Below, in pieces: positions 44,639 to 53,190 of a stretch of DNA of 64,000 bases (within the stretch, counting starts at the first letter, position 1; every line of letters begins with the position of its first letter). The notes under the pieces are model-generated. The model searched no databases. It was not told the DNA's origin and saw nothing but the letters and a program-made list of their open reading frames with translations. The DNA comes from Nocardia altamirensis NBRC 108246 (GTDB lineage: Bacteria > Actinomycetota > Actinomycetes > Mycobacteriales > Mycobacteriaceae), in NCBI RefSeq assembly GCF_001612685.1, contig NZ_BDAY01000056.1:1-64000 (forward strand). The letters are read 5' to 3'. The position numbers and the translations under genes were made by a program.

Positions 44639-44872
44639 TCAGTCCAGGTCGTTCCACACCGCGCCAATGCGTCGGCGGAGGTCCTTGATCGTATCTATCT
44701 GCCCCAGGCTGCTTGCGTATTCGTCGAGTTGGAACGTGAGTCGGATCGGATCTCCCCCGCGAAGGATTACCCCTTTGGCGCCGGCCACCACGTCATCGGG
44801 TGATGCACTACCGTTGCGGGCCGCGTGGTTCAGATAGGCCCGAACCATCGCCATGAACTCGTCACTCTGCAC
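44639..44872 (-). CDS. Small hypothetical protein in repeat-flanked islet
   Basis: A 77-residue acidic protein I do not recognise. GTG 44872 has GAGG 7 bases upstream; ATG 44893 would add 7 residues but lacks a good site. It contains F-M-A-M-V-R-A-Y-L-N-H-A near the start and I-R-L-T-F-Q-L-D-E-Y-A-S near the middle, and looks like a compact helical protein. Its upstream bases are less GC-rich than the neighbours. The setting, between two copies of the fadE 3' end, suggests it arrived by insertion or recombination. Confidence 0.5.
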   Translation of the reverse strand: MQSDEFMAMVRAYLNHAARNGSASPDDVVAGAKGVILRGGDPIRLTFQLDEYASSLGQIDTIKDLRRRIGAVWNDLD

Positions 44873-45064
44873 GTCGCTACCTCGACTCTTCATGTCCGGC
44901 TCGATAGTTCGGCAATCAGCGTTTGCCTTGAACCGACGATATCGAGAGTCGGGGTCCGCCGTTGTCGTCCGTTTGACCGACCTTCTGCTCTGAAGGCAGA
45001 TTCGGTTCGGCCAGTGGGGACAGCAGCACGAGCGGATCGACCGGGCGTACCAGTCCCTCGCAGA

Positions 45065-45139
45065 ACGACGAATGCCCACCGGGTCTGTTGAGCCGGTGGG
45101 CATCTCGTCGATAGAGGTCAGCGCAGCAGGGCGCGGGAC
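45065..45139. repeat. Copy 2 of duplicated fadE 3' end plus terminator (native)
   Basis: This copy is joined to the intact fadE gene and so is the original. It contains the stop codon (45118-45120), the last codons and the hairpin 45072-45103. Confidence 0.8.
45072..45103 (-). terminator. fadE terminator, copy 2
   Basis: An 11-bp perfect stem identical to copy 1, starting 15 bases after the fadE stop, with a 10-base loop differing by one base. Confidence 0.7.
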
Positions 45140-46275
45140 ATGACGACGCGCTGGATCTGGTTGGTGCCCTCGTAGATTTGGGTAATCTTGGCGTCGCGCA
45201 TCATGCGCTCGACCGGGAAGTCGGTGGTGTAGCCTGCGCCGCCGAAGAGCTGGACGGCGTTGGTGGTGACCTCCATGGCGACATCGGAGGCGAAGCACTT
45301 GGCGGCCGCCGAGATGAAGCCGAGGTTTTTCTCGCCACGCTCGGCGCGGGCCGCCGAGGTGTAGACCATGAGGCGCGCGGCCTCGATCTTCATCGCCATG
45401 TCGGCCAGCATGAACTCGGTGTTCTGGAAGCTGGCGATGGTCTTGCCGAACTGCTTGCGGTCCTTGGTGTAGGCGATGGCCGCGTCCAAGGCGCCCTGCG
45501 CGATGCCGACAGCCTGCGCGCCGATGGTCGGGCGAGTGTGGTCGAGGGTCTGCAGCGCGGTCTTGAAGCCGGTGCCCGGCTCGCCGACGATGCGGTCACC
45601 GGGGATCCGGCAGTTCTCGAAATACAGTTCCGCCGTAGGCGATCCCTTGATACCCAGCTTGTGCTCGAGCGGGCCGACGACGAAACCCTCGTCGTCCTTG
45701 TGCACCAGGAAGGCCGAAATACCGTTGGCGCCCTTGTCCGCATCGTTCACCGCCATCACGGTGTACCAGGAAGACTTGCCGCCGTTGGTGATCCAACATT
45801 TGGAGCCGTTGAGGATCCAGTCGTCGCCCTCCTGCTTGGCGCGGGTGCGCATGCTGGCGGCGTCGGAACCGGCCTCGCGCTCGGACAGCGCGTAGGAGGC
45901 CATCTCACCGTTGACGATGTCGGGCAGCACCTTCTGCTTGAGTTCCTCGGAGCCGTTGAGGATCAGGCCCATGGTGCCGAGCTTGTTGACCGCGGGGATG
46001 AGCGAGGACGAACCGCAGACGCGGGCGACCTCCTCGATCACGATGCAGGTGGCGACCGAGTCGGCGCCCTGGCCGCCGTAGGCCTCCGGCACGTGCACCG
46101 CGTTGAAGCCCGCGGCGTTGAGCGCGGTCAGCGCCTCTTCGGGGAACCGGGAGTTGCCGTCGACGTCCTTGGCGTGCGGCGCGATCTCCTTCTCCGCGAG
46201 GCCGCGGATGGCCGCGCGCAGTTCGTCGTGGAAGTCCTCGAGCTTGAACAGGTCGAAATCGGGGTTTCCCGCCAT
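45118..46275 (-). CDS. fadE25: Acyl-CoA dehydrogenase (FadE25-like)
   Basis: A 385-residue flavoprotein. It has Y-A-L-S-E-R-E-A-G-S-D near residue 130 (FAD/substrate strand), W-I-T-N-G-G near 160, R-K-Q-F-G-K near 265 and the C-terminal I-Y-E-G-T-N-Q-I-Q-R, whose Glu is the catalytic base. It introduces the alpha-beta double bond in beta-oxidation or branched-chain acyl-CoA breakdown. ATG 46275 follows AGGAG. The gene name rests on gene order shared with M. tuberculosis (next to purE-purK-birA-accD5). It is probably repressed by the adjacent TetR protein through the GGCACTCAGTGCC sites. Confidence 0.93.
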   Translation of the reverse strand: MAGNPDFDLFKLEDFHDELRAAIRGLAEKEIAPHAKDVDGNSRFPEEALTALNAAGFNAVHVPEAYGGQGADSVATCIVIEEVARVCGSSSLIPAVNKLGTMGLILNGSEELKQKVLPDIVNGEMASYALSEREAGSDAASMRTRAKQEGDDWILNGSKCWITNGGKSSWYTVMAVNDADKGANGISAFLVHKDDEGFVVGPLEHKLGIKGSPTAELYFENCRIPGDRIVGEPGTGFKTALQTLDHTRPTIGAQAVGIAQGALDAAIAYTKDRKQFGKTIASFQNTEFMLADMAMKIEAARLMVYTSAARAERGEKNLGFISAAAKCFASDVAMEVTTNAVQLFGGAGYTTDFPVERMMRDAKITQIYEGTNQIQRVVMSRALLR

Positions 46276-46304
46276 GGGGTGCACTCCTGGTCGTCGGTAC
46301 ATGT

Positions 46305-46385
46305 CGGCACTCAGTGCCACATTCAGCTCAAGTATACGCAAGACGATTGCGATAACGTGCGGATACTTCCTGGCACTCAGTGTCA
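46305..46385. promoter_or_regulatory. Paired operators around the fadE promoter
   Basis: CGGCACTCAGTGCCA at 46305-46319 contains a perfect palindrome, and TGGCACTCAGTGTCA at 46371-46385 is a near copy, 66 bases apart. Between them, read on the minus strand, TATACT (rc of 46331-46336) is a good -10 for fadE. The TetR gene's stop lies 24 bases beyond the outer site. Confidence 0.65.
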
Positions 46386-46408
46386 GATAGGTCGCACTTC
46401 GACCTTGA

Positions 46409-47092
46409 TCAAAGACTACTCAGCTTGCGCGCGACCAGCTCGGCAACCTGCCGCGGCGGGGTATCGCGCGGAAACACCGCGACCACCAGCTCGTCCGACG
46501 CCGGACGGTGGCCCGCGCCCCGCGGTATCGCGGCCAGCTCGACCCGCAGATCCGCCGCGCCCGCATCCGATTCGCCGCGCACCATCCGTCGCAGCAGATA
46601 GTTGTGCGTCGCCGTCACCGCCGCCGTGTACTGCACCCGCGCCAGATCCGGCACCTCGGGCAGTCGCTCCCGCAGAAAATCGGTGAACAACCGCTCGTAC
46701 CGAAACACCGTCACGATCTCCCGCTCCCGCAGCGCAGGCACCCGCCGCACCACCTGGTACCGCCGCTCCGCGATCGCCCGCCACTGCGTGAACCGCTCGA
46801 ACACCTGAACCACCGCATCGCACACCGTGTCCCACGGATCCCCCTGCGCCGCAGCCAAGAATTCCGCCGCCTGCGCCAACTGCGATTCGTGATCGGCAAA
46901 GATCACATCCTCTTTCGACCGGAACTGCCGAAAGAACGTCCGCCGCGATATCCCCGCCGCCTCCGCGATCTCATCCACCGTCGTCGCCTCATACCCCTGC
47001 TCGGCAAACAACCGCAACGCCTGATCCACCACGGTCAGCCGAAACTGCGCGTTGTCCTCCCCACCCCGCAACCGCCCCTCACCACTAGTCAC
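46409..47092 (-). CDS. TetR-family regulator
   Basis: A 227-residue regulator. The HTH (about 22-65) has T-V-D-E-I-A-E-A-A-G-I-S-R-R-T-F-F-R-Q-F, the subgroup that often controls fatty-acid genes. GTG 47092 is the likely start. It is upstream of and codirectional with fadE, and the intervening region carries two palindromes that suit it. Regulation of fadE is an inference. Confidence 0.87.
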   Translation of the reverse strand: MTSGEGRLRGGEDNAQFRLTVVDQALRLFAEQGYEATTVDEIAEAAGISRRTFFRQFRSKEDVIFADHESQLAQAAEFLAAAQGDPWDTVCDAVVQVFERFTQWRAIAERRYQVVRRVPALREREIVTVFRYERLFTDFLRERLPEVPDLARVQYTAAVTATHNYLLRRMVRGESDAGAADLRVELAAIPRGAGHRPASDELVVAVFPRDTPPRQVAELVARKLSSL

Positions 47093-47141
47093 CAGCCCAC
47101 CGTAGCGAGGGATCCGATCCCACCGCGCCAACGCAGCGCTC

Positions 47142-47184
47142 TTTCGATTATTTCGTTTGTTTCGTATACTGCGAATAAGGAGGT
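47142..47184 (+). promoter_or_regulatory. Toxin-antitoxin promoter
   Basis: TATACT (47166-47171) is a strong -10, with TTTCGA at about the -35 position (47142-47147) and 18 bases between. AAGGAGG follows at 47178-47184. TTTCG is repeated in this A/T-rich stretch and TTCG-N7-CGAA (47161-47175) overlaps the -10, a plausible antitoxin autoregulation site. Confidence 0.6.
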
Positions 47185-47191
47185 GGTTGCC

Positions 47192-47650
47192 GTGGCACGG
47201 TTGCAAGCCGCGAAGCGGACGGAACCCGGAAAGATCGATGCCGATGTGGCCGCTCGCGCCATGCGTCGGATCAAGGACTACCTCATGCAGCACCCCACGG
47301 AGCAGAACATCCGGGTGACGCGTGAACACCCCGGCGAGGACGCCCTCGTCTTGCCCCGGGAAGCCGTCAGCTTGCTGGCATTCATCCTGGCGCAAGCCGC
47401 CGAGGGGCGCGGTGTGTCGGTAGTCCCGTCGCATGCGGAACTCACGACCCAGCAAGCAGCCGACATGCTGAATGTCTCCCGGCCCTATGTGGTCGGACTG
47501 CTGGAGGCAGCGGAAATTCCGTTCCGATTCGTCGGCCGCCACCGGCGAATCAGGTACGAGGACCTGAAGCGATATCAGCAGCAGAACCAGGCGAAAAGTA
47601 AGACCGCCGCGGACGAGCTGGCCCGCCTCGGTCAAGATCTCGGCATCTGA
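47192..47650 (+). CDS. Antitoxin with excisionase-type HTH
   Basis: A 152-residue protein. Residues about 83-128 form an excisionase/MerR-like HTH (T-T-Q-Q-A-A-D-M-L-N-V-S-R-P-Y-V, then R-R-I-R-Y-E-D-L). The N-terminal part is helical and probably contacts the toxin. GTG 47192 has AAGGAGG upstream. It ends 2 bases before the PIN-domain gene, the arrangement of a type II toxin-antitoxin pair in which the first gene neutralises and represses. Confidence 0.85.
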   Translation: MARLQAAKRTEPGKIDADVAARAMRRIKDYLMQHPTEQNIRVTREHPGEDALVLPREAVSLLAFILAQAAEGRGVSVVPSHAELTTQQAADMLNVSRPYVVGLLEAAEIPFRFVGRHRRIRYEDLKRYQQQNQAKSKTAADELARLGQDLGI

Positions 47651-47652
47651 CC

Positions 47653-48219
47653 GTGGCCTTCGTCGTGGTGTACGACGCCAATGTCCTGTACGGAAATGCC
47701 CTACGTGACTTGCTGATTCGAATCGCCATGGCCGGCTTGGTCCAAGCGAAGTGGACCAACAAGATCCTCGACGAAGCACTCTCCAGCCTCGCGGACAAGC
47801 GGCCTGACATCCCGAAGGAGAAACTTGTCAGGCTGCGCGGACTGATGAACGAGGCGGTGCCGGATTGCCTGGTCGACGGCTACGAACCACTGATCGAAGG
47901 GCTGAAGTTGCCGGACCCTGACGACCGGCATGTCCTCGCGGCAGCCATTGCCGTAGGCGCGCAGGTCATCGTGACGTCCAACCTCGCTGACTTCCCCTCG
48001 GATGTGTTGAGCCCCTGGAATATCGAAGCGAAGAGCCCCGACGACTTCCTGCTCGACCAGATCGACCTCGATGACCGGATCGTCTGGGCGTGCCTCCAGC
48101 AGATCGCGGATTCACACACCAATCCGCCGGAAACCGTCGAGGACGTACTCGACGCACTCGACAGTGCGGGCCTCGTGGAAGCCGTTGCGGCCCTTCGCGC
48201 CGGCGGCCTCGACTGCTGA
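47653..48219 (+). CDS. PIN-domain ribonuclease toxin
   Basis: A 188-residue PIN protein. Metal-binding acids are seen as D8 (Y-D-A-N-V-L), E41 (L-D-E-A-L) and the D-P-D-D-R-H cluster near 88-93, with T-S-N and D113 in the last strand. It should cut RNA, with activity held back by the preceding antitoxin. About 60 residues after the core extend it beyond the usual VapC length. It abuts the convergent purE gene. Confidence 0.87.
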   Translation: MAFVVVYDANVLYGNALRDLLIRIAMAGLVQAKWTNKILDEALSSLADKRPDIPKEKLVRLRGLMNEAVPDCLVDGYEPLIEGLKLPDPDDRHVLAAAIAVGAQVIVTSNLADFPSDVLSPWNIEAKSPDDFLLDQIDLDDRIVWACLQQIADSHTNPPETVEDVLDALDSAGLVEAVAALRAGGLDC

Positions 48220-48732
48220 TCAGCCGAGGAGTTTGGTGCGGAGGGCCTCGTCTTTTTCGAGGACCATTTTTTCCAGGCCTGCTTGGAACTGTTGCATGCG
48301 GGTGCGGAGGTCGGGGTTGTGGGCGGCGAGGATGCGGACCGCGAGCAGGCCTGCGTTGCGGGCGCCGCCGATGGAGACAGTGGCTACCGGGACGCCTGCG
48401 GGCATTTGGACGATGGACAGGAGGGAGTCCATGCCGTCGAGGTATTTGAGGGGGACGGGGACGCCGATCACCGGGAGGGGGGTGGCGGAGGCGACCATGC
48501 CCGGCAGGTGCGCGGCGCCGCCCGCGCCGGCGATGATGACCTGGATGCCGCGGTCGGCGGCGTCGCGGGCGTAATCGAGCATGCGCTGCGGGGTGCGGTG
48601 CGCCGAGACGACGCCGACCTCGAAGCGAATGCCGAACTCCGCCAACGCTTCCGCGGCGGCTTCCATGGTCGGCCAGTCGGAGTCGGAGCCCATGATCAGG
48701 CCGACCTGCGGGCCGAGGGCGTTGCTACTCAT
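48220..48732 (-). CDS. purE: N5-carboxyaminoimidazole ribonucleotide mutase
   Basis: A 170-residue class I PurE. It has the phosphate-binding G-S-D-S-D-W-P-T-M at about 15-23, S-A-H-R-T-P with the catalytic His near 45, and G-A-G-G-A-A-H-L-P-G-M. It converts N5-CAIR to CAIR in purine synthesis. The start overlaps purK by 8 bases, so the pair acts as one unit. Confidence 0.96.
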   Translation of the reverse strand: MSSNALGPQVGLIMGSDSDWPTMEAAAEALAEFGIRFEVGVVSAHRTPQRMLDYARDAADRGIQVIIAGAGGAAHLPGMVASATPLPVIGVPVPLKYLDGMDSLLSIVQMPAGVPVATVSIGGARNAGLLAVRILAAHNPDLRTRMQQFQAGLEKMVLEKDEALRTKLLG

Positions 48733-49951
48733 GGGGATCCCATCCATCCGTCCAGATAGCGTGCGACATCCAATACGCCGCGCGCTCAGCCTTTTCCCGC
48801 ACCACGACAACGTCGTCACCGAGAACATTGATGTGCCCGATCTTGCGGTCGGGGCGTTCGCCCTTCCCGTACATGTGCACCTTGGCGTCGGGCATCCGCG
48901 CGAACAAATGGTGCAGGCGCTCGTCCATCGACATGGCAGGCGCCTCGGCGGCACCGAGAATGTTGGCCATCACGGTGACCGGGGCCAGCGGGCTGGTGTC
49001 GCCGAGCGGGTAGTCGAGGACCGCACGCAAGTGCTGCTCGAACTGTCCGGTGCGAGCGCCGTCCATGCCCCAGTGCCCAGAGTTGTGCGGGCGCATCGCC
49101 AGCTCGTTCACCAGCAGCGTGCCGTCGTTGGTCTCGAACAGCTCCACCGCCATCGCGCCGACGACACCGAGCTCCTTGGCCAGGTTCAACGCCAGCGTCT
49201 CGGCCTGTGCCGCCAGATCGTCGTCGAGATCGGGTGCGGGCGCGATCACCACGGCGCACTGACCGTTGCGCTGCACCGTCTCCACCACCGGCCACGTCGC
49301 GGCCTGCCCGAACGGCGACCGCGCCACCATCGCGGACAACTCGCGCCGCAACGGCACCTTCGCCTCGGCGAGCAACTGCACCCCGTGCGCGAGCTGCTCG
49401 GTGACGATCGCCGCGGCCGCGTCGGCCGACTCGGGCATCCACACCCCGCGGCCGTCGTACCCGCCGCGCACCGCCTTGAGCACGATCTGCCAGTTCTGCT
49501 CGGCCCCGAACCGCAGCGCGTCGTCGACGGAGGTCACCGGCGCGAACGCGGGCACGGGCAGCGCGAGCTCGGCCAGCTTCACCCGCATCGCCAGCTTGTC
49601 CTGCGCGAAGACCAACGCCTGCGGCGGCGGCTGCACGTTCACCCCCTCCGAGACCAGGGCCGCGAGATGCTCGGTCGGCACATGCTCGTGATCGAAGGTC
49701 AGCGCGTGCGATCCGACGGCGGCCTTGCGCAGCGCGGTCAGGTCGGTGTGACTGCCGAGCACCACGTCGGGACTGACCTGTGCGGCGGGGTCGTCGGGAT
49801 GCTCGGCGAGCACGCGTAGCCGCTGGCCGAGCGCGATCGCCGCCTGGTGCGTCATGCGCGCGAGCTGGCCGCCACCGATCATGGTGACGGTCGGCATGCT
49901 CGAAGGATCGAAGGAGCGCACGCTCGGCTCCGTCGTGACCGCTGTGTTCAT
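48725..49951 (-). CDS. purK: N5-carboxyaminoimidazole ribonucleotide synthase
   Basis: A 408-residue ATP-grasp enzyme. G-G-G-Q-L-A-R-M near residue 28 begins the family, followed by K-A-V-R-G-G-Y-D-G-R-G and the late N-E-L-A-M-R-P-H-N-S-G-H-W metal/ATP segment. It carboxylates AIR with bicarbonate and ATP. ATG 49951 follows GAGGGAG. First gene of purK-purE. Confidence 0.96.
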   Translation of the reverse strand: MNTAVTTEPSVRSFDPSSMPTVTMIGGGQLARMTHQAAIALGQRLRVLAEHPDDPAAQVSPDVVLGSHTDLTALRKAAVGSHALTFDHEHVPTEHLAALVSEGVNVQPPPQALVFAQDKLAMRVKLAELALPVPAFAPVTSVDDALRFGAEQNWQIVLKAVRGGYDGRGVWMPESADAAAAIVTEQLAHGVQLLAEAKVPLRRELSAMVARSPFGQAATWPVVETVQRNGQCAVVIAPAPDLDDDLAAQAETLALNLAKELGVVGAMAVELFETNDGTLLVNELAMRPHNSGHWGMDGARTGQFEQHLRAVLDYPLGDTSPLAPVTVMANILGAAEAPAMSMDERLHHLFARMPDAKVHMYGKGERPDRKIGHINVLGDDVVVVREKAERAAYWMSHAIWTDGWDPHE

Positions 49952-49998
49952 GGGCTCCCTCACGTCGGACCATATTGTCACGTCCGGCGGGAATGGCC

Positions 49999-50012
49999 TG
50001 TACCGGTACACT
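49999..50012 (+). promoter_or_regulatory. Palindrome and -10 for leaderless gtrA
   Basis: TGTACCGGTACA (49999-50010) is a perfect 12-bp palindrome. TACACT (50005+2, i.e. 50007-50012) overlaps its right arm and lies 7 bases before GTG 50020, the spacing expected for a leaderless transcript. Confidence 0.4.
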
Positions 50013-50019
50013 CGGCCCC

Positions 50020-50559
50020 GTGTCATTCGTCGACGACGTGGTGAGCGTCCTTCCCAAGCCTCTCGCGAAGATCGCGTACCGGCATCGGGAGCTGATCAAG
50101 TTCGCCATCGTCGGAGCGACCACTTTCGTGATCGATAGCGGCATCTTCTACGTGCTCAAGTGGACGGTGCTGACCGAGAAGCCGGTCACCGCGAAGATCA
50201 TTTCGGGTGTCATCGCGGTGATCGCGTCCTACATCCTGAATCGCGAATGGTCATTCCGGCACCGCGGTGGCCGTGAGAAGCATCACGAGGCGCTGCTGTT
50301 CTTCGGAGTCAGCGGGGTCGGCGTTGTCCTTGCCTTCATTCCGCTGTGGATCTCGAGTTATGTCTTCGATCTGCGCCAGCCCGATGTGAGCTTCACCGTC
50401 GAGAACATCGCGGACTTCATCAGCGCCTTCATCATCGGCAACCTGCTGCAAATGGCGTTCCGGTTCTGGGCGATGCGCCGCTGGGTTTTCCCCGACGAGA
50501 TGAACGAAATCGCCGCCGAATTCGAAGATCTGGTCGAAGAGGAATTCGGCCGCAGCTGA
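50020..50559 (+). CDS. GtrA-family membrane protein (Rv3277-like)
   Basis: A 179-residue protein with four hydrophobic helices and the GtrA core F-A-I-V-G-A-T-T-F-V-I-D near residue 30, ending with M-R-R-W-V-F-P and an acidic tail. Divergent from purK, as Rv3277 is in M. tuberculosis. Probably assists export of lipid-linked sugars for the cell wall. The GTG start lies 7 bases after a likely -10. Confidence 0.88.
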   Translation: MSFVDDVVSVLPKPLAKIAYRHRELIKFAIVGATTFVIDSGIFYVLKWTVLTEKPVTAKIISGVIAVIASYILNREWSFRHRGGREKHHEALLFFGVSGVGVVLAFIPLWISSYVFDLRQPDVSFTVENIADFISAFIIGNLLQMAFRFWAMRRWVFPDEMNEIAAEFEDLVEEEFGRS

Positions 50560-50584
50560 AATCGGCCCGCCGTGGCCGCCGAGT

Positions 50585-51892
50585 TCACCTCGGCTCAGGC
50601 ACCACCGAATTCTGCGTGCGATACGCCGACGATCCGAGGAAGACCGCGAACAGCGCAGGCCTGCGTCGCTGCAGTTCCAGCCTGCCGCCATCGGCCTCGA
50701 CCAGGGCACGCGCCAGGGCCAACCCCACACCGGTGGAGCCGCCCGCGGAGAACCCACGATCGAAGATGTGCGGCGCGAGCTCGTCACGCACCCCGTCGCC
50801 CTCGTCGGCGACCTCGACACACACCAGCGGATCCCGATCGACGCCCGGCCGCACCGTGCGCACCGACACCGTGCAGGTGCCGCCGCCGTGCATGAGCGCG
50901 TTGTCCACGAGCACCGCGACCGCCTCGCGCAGCCGCGAACCGGTGATCGGCGCGAGCAGCGACTCGTCCCCGATCAGGGCAAGTTCGCGGCCGGCCTCGG
51001 CGAACGGATGCTCCCACTCGGCCACGACCCCGCGCAGCTCCGCCATCACCGGCACCGGATCGAGATCGGCGGCGTCTTCGTCCCGCGACGCGCGCACCAG
51101 GTCATCGATGGCATCGGTGAGCCGATCCACCTGCGCCATCGCCTCCTCGGCCTCGTGCACCACCTCGGGGTCGGCGTGCGCGGAGAGCTCGTCGAGCCGC
51201 AGCCGCACGGCGGTGAGGCGGCTGCGCAGCTGATGGGAAACGTCGGCAACCAGCGCATGCTCGCGCTGCAACCGCCCGGCGATCTCGACGGTGGCCGAAT
51301 CGAGCACGTCGGAGACCCGATCGAGTTCGGAGATGCCGTGCCTGCGCGGATCCGGCCGGAAGTCGCCCATCGCCAGCCGGGCGGCCCGCGCCGCCACATC
51401 GCGTAACGGATCGGCGACCCGACGGGCGGTGACCACCGCGACCGAGACCGCGGCACCGAGCGAGGCGAGCACCGCGAGTGCGACAACACCGACCGCCTGC
51501 CGCTGCCTGGCATGCATCGGCGCCGCAGGGACCTCGAGCCGCAGCGACCCCCTCGTGCCCATGGAGTACGACTCGACCAGCGGGTCGTGCACCAGGTCTG
51601 CGCCGATATCCACCCGGGCGGCGTTGTCGTGTGGGGCCGGATAGACGATGGTCAGCTTGCCGTCCTGCGGTAGCAGCGGCTCCACCGCTCGGGTGTCGAG
51701 CTCGCCGAGCACCATGCCGTCGCCCTGTTCCTGGACCAGGATCGCGGCGCCGATGCGCTGCAGTTTGCCCTGTAGATCGTCGCGGGTGATGTCCTCGACC
51801 CACAGCCAGGCCGTGTAGGTCAGCGGCACGCCGAGCACCACCGTGGTGAGAGTCAGCACGGTGAGCATGGACCGCAGGATTCTGCGCCGCAC
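50585..51892 (-). CDS. Sensor histidine kinase
   Basis: A 435-residue kinase. Two transmembrane helices (about 10-30 and 133-155) flank an extracytoplasmic sensor of about 100 residues, followed by HAMP, the H-box D-V-S-H-Q-L-R-S-R-L-T-A-V-R-L, N-box V-L-V-D-N-A, and G-boxes D-E-G-D-G-V and S-T-G-V-G-L-A-L-A. The Pro usually found after the H-box Arg is Arg here. GTG 51892 is one base after the response-regulator stop. The signal is unknown. Confidence 0.92.
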   Translation of the reverse strand: MRRRILRSMLTVLTLTTVVLGVPLTYTAWLWVEDITRDDLQGKLQRIGAAILVQEQGDGMVLGELDTRAVEPLLPQDGKLTIVYPAPHDNAARVDIGADLVHDPLVESYSMGTRGSLRLEVPAAPMHARQRQAVGVVALAVLASLGAAVSVAVVTARRVADPLRDVAARAARLAMGDFRPDPRRHGISELDRVSDVLDSATVEIAGRLQREHALVADVSHQLRSRLTAVRLRLDELSAHADPEVVHEAEEAMAQVDRLTDAIDDLVRASRDEDAADLDPVPVMAELRGVVAEWEHPFAEAGRELALIGDESLLAPITGSRLREAVAVLVDNALMHGGGTCTVSVRTVRPGVDRDPLVCVEVADEGDGVRDELAPHIFDRGFSAGGSTGVGLALARALVEADGGRLELQRRRPALFAVFLGSSAYRTQNSVVPEPR

Positions 51893-51893
51893 G

Positions 51894-52571
51894 TCAGTCG
51901 GTATTCAACCGGAAACCGACACCGCGAACGGTGACGATGCGGCGTTCGGCCATCGGGCCCTCGTCCCCGATCTTGCGGCGCAACCAGGACATGTGCATAT
52001 CCAACGTCTTGGAGCCGCGCAGCTCGGCGTCGCCCCACACCTCGCGCAGGATCGTCTCGCGCGGGACCACCTGGCCCGCCCGGTCGATGAGCACCTTCAG
52101 CAGCTCGTATTCCTTGTTCGCCAAGCCGATTTCGACGCCGTTCACCAGCACCCGGCGCGCGGCGGGCTCGAGCCGAATGCCGCCGACCTCGACGGTGTCG
52201 TCGCCGATTCCGCTGCGCCGCAGCAACGCCCGCACCCTGGCCAGCAGCTCGGCCAGCCGGAACGGCTTGCCGACATAGTCGTCGGCGCCCGCGTCGAGCC
52301 CGACGACGAAGTCGACCTCGTCGGTGCGGGCTGTGAGCATCAGCACAGCCAGGTCGGCGCCGCGGGCGCGCACCTGGCGACACACCTCTAGCCCGTCCAT
52401 GCCGGGCAGGCCGAGGTCGAGGATGAGCAGATCGTGATGCCCCTCCAGCGCCCGCTGGAGCACGGCGGGACCGAAACGCTCGACGGTGACCGAATACCCT
52501 TCGCGCCCCAGGGCGCGCGACAACGGCGCGGCAATCGCCTCGTCGTCTTCTGCCAGTAGTACGGCCGTCAT
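51894..52571 (-). CDS. OmpR/PhoB-type response regulator
   Basis: A 225-residue regulator. The receiver domain has D9/D10, phosphoacceptor D52 in L-D-L-G-L-P-G-M-D-G and K103 in G-K-P-F. The C-terminal winged helix ends R-G-V-G-F-R-L-N. Paired with the adjacent kinase. Targets are not evident. Confidence 0.94.
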   Translation of the reverse strand: MTAVLLAEDDEAIAAPLSRALGREGYSVTVERFGPAVLQRALEGHHDLLILDLGLPGMDGLEVCRQVRARGADLAVLMLTARTDEVDFVVGLDAGADDYVGKPFRLAELLARVRALLRRSGIGDDTVEVGGIRLEPAARRVLVNGVEIGLANKEYELLKVLIDRAGQVVPRETILREVWGDAELRGSKTLDMHMSWLRRKIGDEGPMAERRIVTVRGVGFRLNTD

Positions 52572-52641
52572 CTGCCCAGGTTAACCGGACATACCGACAC
52601 CGGGCCGCTGCGCATCAACGAATGGCCGCGCGACGCTCCGC

Positions 52642-53190
52642 TCATCGGTAGTCGCCGTGTTCGCGCCGGTGCGCGTCCCAGCCGTTGTCGCCGTGGTCGA
52701 CGTCGAAGACTTGGTGGTAGAGCAGCGAGTGCACCTGCTGCACGGACGGGATGTCGTCGTATTCGAGCGGTTCCGAGGAGGACGACTCGATGATCAACGT
52801 TCCGGTGCCGAGCATCCGATCGAACAGCCCGTGCCGGAACTGCACGCTGGAAATGCGGCTCATCGGAATGTCGATGCCCGAATGGGTGAGCACACCCTGG
52901 CGGACCATCAACCGCCGGTCGGTGATGATGAAGTGCGTCGACTTCCAGCTGAGAATCGGTGCGACACAACGCCATACGACGATGATCAGCCAAATCGCGA
53001 GTATCGCGATCAGCAGCACCGTGCGTGCGGTCCCCTCAGGAGCCTTGCGCGCCGCGAACCCCCCGGCGAAACCCGCGAGTGCGGTGACGACGACCAACGT
53101 CACGATCGGCCAGAACAGCATTTTCCAATGCGGATGGCGGTGAAGAATCAGCTGTTCTTCCGGCGCGAGCACATCCTCCGGATAACCCAT
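52642..53190 (-). CDS. PH-domain membrane protein (Rv3278c-like)
   Basis: A 182-residue protein: short N-terminus with E-E-Q-L-I-L-H-R-H-P-H-W, two transmembrane helices (about 24-46 and 56-76), then a bacterial PH domain of the YdbS type (F-I-I-T-D-R-R-L-M-V-R-Q-G-V, then R-I-S-S-V-Q-F). ATG 53190 gives the family start M-G-Y-P-E-D-V-L. Function unknown. Its position near gtrA and birA matches mycobacterial order. Confidence 0.87.
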   Translation of the reverse strand: MGYPEDVLAPEEQLILHRHPHWKMLFWPIVTLVVVTALAGFAGGFAARKAPEGTARTVLLIAILAIWLIIVVWRCVAPILSWKSTHFIITDRRLMVRQGVLTHSGIDIPMSRISSVQFRHGLFDRMLGTGTLIIESSSSEPLEYDDIPSVQQVHSLLYHQVFDVDHGDNGWDAHRREHGDYR

